Positions 25,213 through 31,954 of a stretch of DNA of 64,000 bases are shown here, one piece after another. The DNA lies in contig NZ_BARF01000014.1 in the NCBI RefSeq assembly GCF_000367365.1, forward strand, positions 326,354 through 390,353. Reading direction: 5' to 3'. Source of the stretch: Streptomyces prunicolor NBRC 13075. GTDB taxonomy: Bacteria; Actinomycetota; Actinomycetes; Streptomycetales; Streptomycetaceae. How positions within the stretch are numbered: the stretch's first letter is position 1; each line of letters starts with the position of its first letter. The notes beneath the pieces were generated by a model. The model saw only the letters and a list, made by a program, of their open reading frames with translations. It had not been told where the DNA came from and did no database searches. Made by a program: the position numbers and the translations under genes.

Positions 25213-25635
25213 ATGAGAATAAATGCACAAGTGTGCAGTTTTAAAGCAGTGGTCCGGCGCAATGCCGAGGAGGTCCAAGGAGGCGGTAACGACGAGTTGT
25301 TCGCCGACGACTTCGTCGACCACACCCCGCAGCCCGGTCGTACCCCCGACAAGGCGGGCGCCCTGGAGCTGTACAAGGTGTTGCGAGCCGCGTTCCCCGA
25401 CTTCCACGCGGTGATCCACTGGCAGGCGGCCGAGGGCAACCTCGTGACCATCTACAAGACCTACCACGGCACGCACGAGGGCGAGTTCTTCGGAATCGCC
25501 CCCACCGGCAAGGCGATCCGGTTCGAGACCGTCGACGCGATGCGGGTGGTCGACGGGCGGATCACCGAGCACTGGGGCGTGGCCAACCTCTTCTCCCTGA
25601 TGGAGCAGTTGGGAGCCACCCCCGGCGGCCGATGA
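25213..25635 (+). CDS. Ester cyclase / SnoaL-like protein
   Basis: An NTF2-fold ester-cyclase-like protein, 140 residues from ATG 25213. ELFADDFVDHTPQPGRTPD, LRAAFPDFHAVIHWQAAEG and HWGVANLFSLMEQLG are family blocks. The first 12 codons cover the palindrome thought to be the TetR operator and are AT-rich. The real start may therefore be GTG 25231 or 25249 (VVRRNAEEV), though neither has a strong ribosome site. Divergent from, and probably controlled by, the TetR gene. Likely acts on a small metabolite; substrate unknown. Confidence 0.82.
   Translation: MRINAQVCSFKAVVRRNAEEVQGGGNDELFADDFVDHTPQPGRTPDKAGALELYKVLRAAFPDFHAVIHWQAAEGNLVTIYKTYHGTHEGEFFGIAPTGKAIRFETVDAMRVVDGRITEHWGVANLFSLMEQLGATPGGR
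25224..25237. promoter_or_regulatory. Palindromic operator candidate for the TetR regulator
   Basis: TGCACA (25224-25229), spacer AG, TGTGCA (25232-25237), flanked by AAA and (G)TTT, making a near-perfect 21-bp palindrome. It lies between the divergent TetR and ester-cyclase genes and overlaps the promoter region of the TetR gene. Confidence 0.65.
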
Positions 25636-25657
25636 GTCCGGGGTCCGGGGACCTCCG

Positions 25658-26314
25658 TCAGCCCGGACCCAACCCCGCGTCCCGTGCCAACAGCGCCGCC
25701 TGCACCCGGTTCTCGCACCGCAGCTTCGTCAGGATCCGGCTGACATACGTCTTCACCGTCGCCTCGCTCACATGGATCCGCTCGCCCGCGTCGGCGTTCG
25801 ACAGACCCTCGCCGAGCAGCGCGAGGACCTCCAGTTCCCGGGTGCTGAGCGACTCCAGACGCCGGCGCGCCTCCTCGCCGCGCGCCGCCGACTGCCCTGA
25901 GGCGAGCTGGTCGACCACGTGGCGCGTGGCAGCCGGTGACAGATACGCGTCTCCGGCCGCCGCCGCCCGTACCGCCTGGATCAGTTCGGCGGGCGCCGAG
26001 TCCTTCAGCAGGAATCCGGCGCCACCCTGACTCAGCGCACGCAGCACGTTCTCCCGCTCGCCGAACGTCGTCAGGATCAGCGGACGTACGGCCGGCGCCG
26101 CGCGCCGCAGTTCGGCCAGCGCGGACAGGCCGTCCAGCACGGGCATCTGGATGTCGAGCAGAGCCACGTCGACGGCGTGGGCGCGGACCAGGTCGACCGC
26201 CTCACGGCCGTTCGCCGCCTCCGCCACCACGTCGATGTCGTCGGCGGAGGTGAGGATCATCCTGATACCCGCCCGGATGAGCGGTTCGTCATCCGCGACG
26301 AGGACTCTGATCAC
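25658..26314 (-). CDS. Two-component response regulator, NarL/LuxR type
   Basis: A 218-residue response regulator. The receiver domain has the acidic pair in VLVADDEPLIRAG, the phosphorylated aspartate in VDVALLDIQMPVLDG, the threonine in LILTTFGE and the lysine in GFLLKDSAP. A LuxR helix-turn-helix follows (LSTRELEVLALLGEGLSNAD, HVSEATVKTYVSRILTKL). The GTG at 26314 has AGGAG just upstream. It pairs with the sensor kinase encoded upstream on the same strand, 135 bp away across a repeat-bearing spacer. Confidence 0.94.
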   Translation of the reverse strand: MIRVLVADDEPLIRAGIRMILTSADDIDVVAEAANGREAVDLVRAHAVDVALLDIQMPVLDGLSALAELRRAAPAVRPLILTTFGERENVLRALSQGGAGFLLKDSAPAELIQAVRAAAAGDAYLSPAATRHVVDQLASGQSAARGEEARRRLESLSTRELEVLALLGEGLSNADAGERIHVSEATVKTYVSRILTKLRCENRVQAALLARDAGLGPG

Positions 26315-26340
26315 AACGCTCCTGCACGACATGCGACGGG

Positions 26341-26419
26341 GACGACGACGGACGGCCCAGGACTACGACGGACGGTGCTCACGACTACGACGGACTGGGC
26401 TCATGACTACCACGGACGG
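26341..26419. repeat. 22-bp tandem repeats in the kinase-regulator spacer
   Basis: GACTACGACGGAC(G/T)G starts at 26361 and 26383, and a variant GACTACCACGGACGG starts at 26405, giving an exact 22-bp period. A related GACGACGACGGACGG lies at 26341. A small hairpin (CCACGT..ACGTGG, near 26421-26437) and TGACTA repeats follow before the kinase stop codon. Confidence 0.7.
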
Positions 26420-26449
26420 TCCACGTCCAGGACGTGGTCATGACTATGA

Positions 26450-28195
26450 CTATGACGAGGACATGAAGGACCGCTTCTCGATCAGTTTGCCGTCCTTGAA
26501 GCAGAAGCGGAAGGCGGGTATGTCGTCTCCCTTCTCCGGCCAGTCCCCGGTCGAGAGGTACGACGCGCAGGTCGCCCCGCGCGGTGCGGCGGGCGCGTTG
26601 TCGTCCAGGGCCGGGGCCAGGAACGACTTGCCGTACGGCAGTTTGGCCCGCACGGCCGTCTCGGAGTCCCCGACCTTCACCGACTTGTAGACCGACGGGT
26701 CGAGCATGACCCGGTCGGACTCCTTCTCCACCAGGTTGACGATCAACACGACGGCGAGCACTCCGAGAACCAGGAAGGCCACCAGTGCGGCGCCGCATCC
26801 GATCACGAGGCCCTTCTTCTTGCGTCCCATGGCGATGTCGAACTCCTTCTGCCTGTCCGGCGCACCGGACCAGTCGATGTCCGCACCACCGTCGCCGGGT
26901 ATCGCCCCCTCGCTCTGCCCCCGGAAGTCGTTCGCCGCATCGACGAAGGTCGCTCCGTCCGGCCCCGAGTCCGCCGGCCACCCGCCGCTTTCCGACGTGC
27001 GCGGCGACCGGGGACCGTAGGGCAGCACGCCCGCGATACGGAACCCGCCGTCCGCCGCGGGCCCCGCGTGCACCATCCCGCCGACCAGCCGGGCGCGCTC
27101 CTGAAGCCCCGTCAGCCCCTGCCCACCGCTCACCACGGGCCGTCGTACGGCTGAAGTCAGCGCGGGTACCGGCCCGTTGGCGACCTCGACGACCAAGGAG
27201 TCCGGCTCGTAGCGCAGTTCGACGCTGATCGAGGCATCCTGCGCGTGCTTCAAGGCGTTGGTCAGCGCCTCCTGCACGATCCGGAACGCCGCGTGGTCGG
27301 CGGCGGGAGCCAGCGGACGCGGCCGGCCCGTACGCCGTAGCGCTACGACCGTTCCCGCGCCCCGCGATGCCTCCACCAGGCCGTCGATCCCTGCCACTCC
27401 CCGGGACTGGGGCTCCAACTCGCCCTCACGCTCCCGGACTTGATCGGGTGTGCCGTCGCTCAGGATGCCGACCGCCTCGCGCAATTCGTGCATCGCGGAT
27501 ACCGAGGCGTTCCGCAGTACGCCCACCACCTCGCGCTGTCCGTCCGTCAGGGCCCGGTCCACCTCCAACGCGCCGGTGTGGACGGCGATCAGCGCCAGTT
27601 GGTGGCCGAGGCTGTCGTGCATGTCCTGCGCGATGCGCTGCCGCTCCCGCAGTCGCGCGTGGGACGCGATCATCTCGCGCTCGCGCAGCAGTTGGGCGTT
27701 GTGCGCGTGCAACGCGTGCAGCAGCGTGCGGCGTTGGGCGCGGTTGCGACTGGCCAGGCCGGGCACGACCGTCGTGGCCACGAACGCGAGCGTGGTGAAC
27801 ACCAGGGTCTGCACGGTGGACAGCGGCTGCGTCGGGTCGTGGACCGACAGCCCCACGAAGAGGACGTACGTGGTGGCGAACAGCGCGAGTGCCCGGCGCG
27901 GCGCCTCGATCCGCGCCCCCGCCGACCAGCTCACCACGATCAGCATGATTCCGAAGCTGCTGAGCACACCGCCGACCGCGCCGGTGGCGACCAGGACGCC
28001 CGCCGGGAAGATCCGCCGTAGCGGAGACAACAGCGCCGCCGCCACCGCCGCGGCGGTCATCCGCAGCTCGCCCTCGCCCGTCTGGCCGACCGCCATGCCC
28101 AGGGCCAGGACGACGGCCAGTACCGTTTCGCCGGCGATCCGCCGCCGGGACCACATGCGTACCGTGCCCAGTCGGTGCCGGACATCGAGGGCCAT
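26450..28195 (-). CDS. Sensor histidine kinase (HisKA_3) with extra C-terminal membrane helix and exported domain
   Basis: About 581 residues from ATG 28195. Four or five N-terminal membrane helices are followed by the dimerisation helix with the phospho-histidine (RIAQDMHDSLGHQLALIAV, His near residue 193). The ATPase domain has AFRIVQEALTNALKHAQ and GGQGLTGLQERARLVGG. Kinases of this type normally end there. This one continues through an acidic linker, a lysine-flanked membrane helix (GLVIGCGAALVAFLVLGVLA, near residues 462-485) and about 95 residues with two cysteines (GATCASYL; FRFCFKDGKLIE) that should lie outside. Starts at 28210 or 28261 are possible. Partner of the response regulator downstream. 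Confidence 0.9.
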   Translation of the reverse strand: MALDVRHRLGTVRMWSRRRIAGETVLAVVLALGMAVGQTGEGELRMTAAAVAAALLSPLRRIFPAGVLVATGAVGGVLSSFGIMLIVVSWSAGARIEAPRRALALFATTYVLFVGLSVHDPTQPLSTVQTLVFTTLAFVATTVVPGLASRNRAQRRTLLHALHAHNAQLLREREMIASHARLRERQRIAQDMHDSLGHQLALIAVHTGALEVDRALTDGQREVVGVLRNASVSAMHELREAVGILSDGTPDQVREREGELEPQSRGVAGIDGLVEASRGAGTVVALRRTGRPRPLAPAADHAAFRIVQEALTNALKHAQDASISVELRYEPDSLVVEVANGPVPALTSAVRRPVVSGGQGLTGLQERARLVGGMVHAGPAADGGFRIAGVLPYGPRSPRTSESGGWPADSGPDGATFVDAANDFRGQSEGAIPGDGGADIDWSGAPDRQKEFDIAMGRKKKGLVIGCGAALVAFLVLGVLAVVLIVNLVEKESDRVMLDPSVYKSVKVGDSETAVRAKLPYGKSFLAPALDDNAPAAPRGATCASYLSTGDWPEKGDDIPAFRFCFKDGKLIEKRSFMSSS

Positions 28196-28310
28196 CGTCT
28201 TGAGATTCACGCGCCAACGGTATGCAGCAATGTCCGCGCGCACAGCATCCGTTCGTCGCATCCACGCGCGACGAAAGTCGTACGGTCCGGGTGACGTCCA
28301 CCTGCGGGAT

Positions 28311-28352
28311 CGACAGTGCCCCGGTCCGTGGTGGTGGACCGGGGCACTGTCG
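28311..28352. terminator. 17-bp perfect hairpin, terminator of the hydrolase gene side
   Basis: CGACAGTGCCCCGGTCC (28311-28327) pairs perfectly with GGACCGGGGCACTGTCG (28336-28352) around an eight-base loop. It lies just beyond the stop of the alpha/beta hydrolase gene and upstream of the kinase start. Confidence 0.8.
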
Positions 28353-28358
28353 CGAGCG

Positions 28359-29210
28359 TCAGCTGGTGGCCTTGACGGCGTCCTCGATGAGGTGGGCGAC
28401 GGCCTTGGGGTGGCTGATCATCACGACGTGGGAAGAGCGCGGCACCTCGACGATCTTGCGGGCGTTCGCGCGGCTGTACATCCAGCGCTCGCAGGCCGGC
28501 GGGATCGCCTTGTCCGCGCCGGCGACGAGCCCCCACACCGGGATCGTCTTCCAGGCGGCGGCCGTGGTCGGGAAGACGAAGGAGTCGGCGTCGAAGGGGC
28601 GCTGCGTGGCCTGCAGGACCTTGAAGTCGGTGGTGGAGAGGTCGGCGGCGAAGGCGGCCTGGCCGTCCTTGCTGAGGTACAGATCGGTGCCCGTCGTACC
28701 GTCGGCCTTCGTGTACGGCACCGGCACGCTCACCGGCTCGACCTCGCTGCCGGGGAACTTGGTGATGAGTTCGCCCTGGGTCTCGCCCACGTCGGGCACG
28801 AACGCGGCGATGTAGACCAGCGCCTTGACGTTGGCCTTTCCGGCGGCGGCGTTCGTGATGACCGTTCCGCCCATGGAATGCGCGACCAGGACGACCGGTC
28901 CGCTGATGGAGTCGAGCAGGCTCGCGATGTACGGGGCGTCGGTCGGAATGCCGCGCAGCGGGTTCGACCCGGCGATCGTGGTGTAGCCCTTGTCCTGCAG
29001 CTCCGCGATGGTGGCGTTCCAGCAGGACGAATCGGCGTAGCCGCCGTGGACCAGCACGATCGTGGGCTTCACCTTCGACTTCTCCGCACCGGTACCGGCC
29101 GGGGCGGTCGCCGCGCCGGCTGTTCCTTCCGAACCGGCGATCAGCGCAGCCGATCCGGCCAGCGCCGCGCCGGCGGCCAGGACATGGCGGCGGGAAACTT
29201 CGGTACTCAT
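28359..29210 (-). CDS. Secreted alpha/beta hydrolase with twin-arginine type signal
   Basis: A 283-residue alpha/beta hydrolase. The leader STEVSRRHVLAAGAALAGSA has a twin-arginine and hydrophobic stretch and should direct export. The mature part has the oxyanion HGG in IVLVHGGYADSSCWN, the nucleophile VAHSMGGTVITNAA and a late histidine in VPRSSHVVMISHP. It resembles the esterase/salicylate esterase-like group that acts on small esters. The ATG at 29210 is preceded by GGAG. It stands alone, ending at a strong hairpin. Substrate unknown. Confidence 0.9.
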   Translation of the reverse strand: MSTEVSRRHVLAAGAALAGSAALIAGSEGTAGAATAPAGTGAEKSKVKPTIVLVHGGYADSSCWNATIAELQDKGYTTIAGSNPLRGIPTDAPYIASLLDSISGPVVLVAHSMGGTVITNAAAGKANVKALVYIAAFVPDVGETQGELITKFPGSEVEPVSVPVPYTKADGTTGTDLYLSKDGQAAFAADLSTTDFKVLQATQRPFDADSFVFPTTAAAWKTIPVWGLVAGADKAIPPACERWMYSRANARKIVEVPRSSHVVMISHPKAVAHLIEDAVKATS

Positions 29211-29447
29211 GGGACTCCTCAGGCATGGGACGGGCGTGGTGCGAATGGAGCTGACGGAGAGTCCGCCGCCGAGCTGTTGGGCGAGGGGCGGTGGCCTTGT
29301 GGAGCTTCCGGTCCGTCGGCGCGGCATGTCATGGACCCTATGAGGAGCGCTTTTGCGGTGGCATCCGCAATATGACCTAGATTCCGGGACCGGTGGCCCG
29401 GCGACCAGCGGCGGCAGCATGCCGAGCCACACCTGACGTCAGCGTGA

Positions 29448-30749
29448 CTACACGCGTTTCGCCCCCGAACCCCGAGACAGTGAGCCCGCCGCCCGGCTGT
29501 GGGGAGAACCGGGACTGTCCATCTTTCTCCAGACCGGGAAGATCACCGGGCACAGCGTGGCGAACAGATACGCACCGCCGACCATCAGCAGCGTGGAGGG
29601 CAGGCCGACCGCGTCCACGAGGAAGCCCGCGGCCAATCCGCCCAGCGGAGTGACGAGTTGGACCGAGGCCGTCGTCGCGCTCAGCACGCGGCTGCGCAGC
29701 TCCTCCGGCACCGTCTCGTAAGTCACCGTGGCCATGATGGGGTTGAGCACACCGCAGGCGAGACCCTCAACCGCCATGATCACGGCCAGCGGTGTGAAGG
29801 TGTCGGTGAACGCGGCCACCACGAAGCGCGGCAGACCTACGACGAGAAACGCGATCGTGAACACCGGCCACCGCCGAAAACGGCTGCCCACCGCGCCGTA
29901 GACGAGGGCCCCCGTGAGTGCGCAGACCCCGAACGCCGCGTTCAGCAGACCGAGTTCGACCGAACCGCCGAGCTCCTCACGGGCGTGCACGGGGAGGAGT
30001 ACGGCACTCCATCCCTGGTCGAGGCCCCTGGTGACCAGTGTCATCAGGCACAGGCCCAGCAGCAACGGCGTGGTCGCCACGAAGCGGTACCCTTCCGCGA
30101 GTTCACGACGGTAGGCACGCAACGACACCGGCTCCGCCCGCTGTTGGGCCTGTGCCTCGGGCAGACCGCGCACCCCGAACGCGAACAGCGGCGCGGCCAC
30201 GGCGAAGGTCGCGGCATCCGCCAACAGGACGTTCGCGGCGCCGAGTTCGGCGATCAGCACACCTCCGAGAGCCGACCCGGTCAGCGTCGCACAGCGTGCC
30301 GCACCGTCGTACCACCCGGCCGCCCGGGGCAGCGGCATTCCGGCGCGTTCGGCGAGCGTGGGCAACAGCACGCCGCGGGCGGTTTCCCCCGGCGTACGGC
30401 ACAGCCCCGTCACCGCCATCAGCACGCACAGCATCCAGAAACGCAGGGCGCCGGCGAACTGCAGCAGCGGGATCGCCGCGACGGCTACTCCGCAGGCGAG
30501 ATCCGAGGCGACACTCACCCGGCGTCGCCCGATCCGGTCGATGACCGGACCGCCGACGAGCGCGGCGAGCACCACGGGCAGCAGTGTGCAGAACGCGACG
30601 ATCCCGGCCTTGGCGGCACTGCCCGTGCTCTGCAGCACGAACCAGGGCACGCCCATGTACGTGAGGCAACTCCCGCTGATCGAAACGAGGTTGGCGGCAA
30701 GAACCGTCGTCAGCGGACGGCGATCAGGCGTCGAGAAGTCTTCGGGCAC
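29448..30749 (-). CDS. MFS transporter
   Basis: A 433-residue major facilitator protein with about 12 membrane helices. The loop 2-3 motif reads GGPVIDRIGRRRVSVASD, and a central cytoplasmic loop (EAQAQQRAEPVSLRAYRREL) separates the halves. It resembles the MFS exporters (enterobactin or macrolide exporter-like, DHA3 type) common in actinobacteria. Direction and cargo cannot be fixed from sequence. The start is GTG 30749 without a strong ribosome site. No adjacent regulator or biosynthetic gene points to a substrate. Confidence 0.88.
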   Translation of the reverse strand: MPEDFSTPDRRPLTTVLAANLVSISGSCLTYMGVPWFVLQSTGSAAKAGIVAFCTLLPVVLAALVGGPVIDRIGRRRVSVASDLACGVAVAAIPLLQFAGALRFWMLCVLMAVTGLCRTPGETARGVLLPTLAERAGMPLPRAAGWYDGAARCATLTGSALGGVLIAELGAANVLLADAATFAVAAPLFAFGVRGLPEAQAQQRAEPVSLRAYRRELAEGYRFVATTPLLLGLCLMTLVTRGLDQGWSAVLLPVHAREELGGSVELGLLNAAFGVCALTGALVYGAVGSRFRRWPVFTIAFLVVGLPRFVVAAFTDTFTPLAVIMAVEGLACGVLNPIMATVTYETVPEELRSRVLSATTASVQLVTPLGGLAAGFLVDAVGLPSTLLMVGGAYLFATLCPVIFPVWRKMDSPGSPHSRAAGSLSRGSGAKRV

Positions 30750-31008
30750 TGCGGTGGTCTCCCATACGGGGAAGCGCCCACCGCGAACGAACAGGTCAGA
30801 CGGTGGGCGAGGCGAAGTGTTCAGCGTCTGGCGCGCAGGGCGAGGCGCACCGCGATGCGGTGTTCACAAGCAGCGCCTCCAACACTTCGCCGGGATGACC
30901 ACCCGGCACGTCCCCGCATTGTCACCTCGGGCACGGGGACTCCGCAACGACGATCCTTCGCCTGCCGCCGGTACCTGCGCGTCTCCGGGACGGTGGATAG
31001 GCTCAAGC

Positions 31009-31392
31009 ATGCGATCTCGAACAGGCGGTATGTGGTGGGGGACCACGGTCGAAGCGCCGGATCCCAGTGGCTTGGCGAGGATCTATGCCGAGCTCCTCGA
31101 CTGGCACATCGGGCATGAGGAGCCGGGAACATCCGTCCTGGCCGCCTCCCCGCAAGGGCCGTTCCTCGTGTTCCAGCAGGCGCAGGGTTATCGGGCTCCG
31201 GTATGGCCACCAGTCGAGGGGGACCAACGCCCGATGATGCACTTCGACTTCCAGGTCGGCGACCTGGACTCGGCGGTCACCGAGGCGGTCGCCCTGGGCG
31301 CCGTCGTGGCGGAGTTCCAGCCGCAGGAGAATGTACGGGTGCTCTTCGACCCTGCTGGGCACCCCTTTTGTCTGTGTCGCGACGACAATTAG
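31009..31392 (+). CDS. VOC family (glyoxalase/bleomycin-resistance fold) protein
   Basis: A 127-residue vicinal-oxygen-chelate protein. It has WWGTTVEAPDPSGLARIYAE, LLDWHI, then MMHFDFQVGDLDSAVTEAV, and the closing VRVLFDPAGHPFCLCRDDN. One betaalphabetabetabeta pair is enough for a dimeric enzyme or binding protein. Metal-site histidine and glutamate positions are only partly visible. The ATG at 31009 follows GGATAGG. The next small gene starts 21 bp downstream. Function unknown; may bind a small ligand. Confidence 0.85.
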   Translation: MRSRTGGMWWGTTVEAPDPSGLARIYAELLDWHIGHEEPGTSVLAASPQGPFLVFQQAQGYRAPVWPPVEGDQRPMMHFDFQVGDLDSAVTEAVALGAVVAEFQPQENVRVLFDPAGHPFCLCRDDN

Positions 31393-31413
31393 TCAGGCGG
31401 CAAGGAGGTCGGG

Positions 31414-31674
31414 ATGGGGATCGTGCTCTGCCCTGCGGACGACGATGTAGCCGGCCCGGACATCTCGTGGTCGCACTATGGGTTCAGCCTGTTCAGACAG
31501 TGGCTGGCGCAAGCGGAGGGGCTCGTCCTCCGCGAGATGGTCGGCTACGGCGGAAACCGCCCGTGGAACACCGCCCACGATCCCGTTCTCCAGCGACGCA
31601 CCGACGACGTCGGCCGGCTGATCGACGTCATGAAGTACTGCGTGGAGAAGGGCATCCCGCTCGACTTCTGCTGA
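31414..31674 (+). CDS. Hypothetical protein, 86 residues
   Basis: A small protein (MGIVLCPADDDVAGPDISWS; HYGFSLFRQWLAQAEGLVL; REMVGYGGNRPWNT). The ATG at 31414 has a textbook AAGGAGG five bases upstream, and the gene follows the VOC gene closely, so it is probably expressed with it. No membrane helix or recognised motif. Composition is less GC-biased than neighbours but consistent with coding. I do not recognise a family. Confidence 0.7.
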   Translation: MGIVLCPADDDVAGPDISWSHYGFSLFRQWLAQAEGLVLREMVGYGGNRPWNTAHDPVLQRRTDDVGRLIDVMKYCVEKGIPLDFC

Positions 31675-31954
31675 CTACCTGGCCACGGAGCTACACCTCC
31701 GCCAAGGGGGGCCAGTAGCTGCGGGACAACCCTCGGCAAGAAAAACGCATCTACCAGGGCGAGTTGCCCCCGTATCCCGGCACGGCACCTTACGTATCAC
31801 CGCCACCGCCATATCGTCCCGCCCCGCCCAACCCCACCCCCCAGCGCGCCGATTACTTCTGTCCCAACGCTGTACGGGCATCCGGTGTTCGAGATAGCGT
31901 CACCACGCAGCTGCCGAGTGAAACGATTCAATCCATGTCGCTCAAGGGGACCGT

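Noticed and set aside
27450..29375. A 641-codon plus-strand frame across the kinase and hydrolase genes
   Set aside because: It spans two recognised genes and a terminator on the other strand and has no domain.
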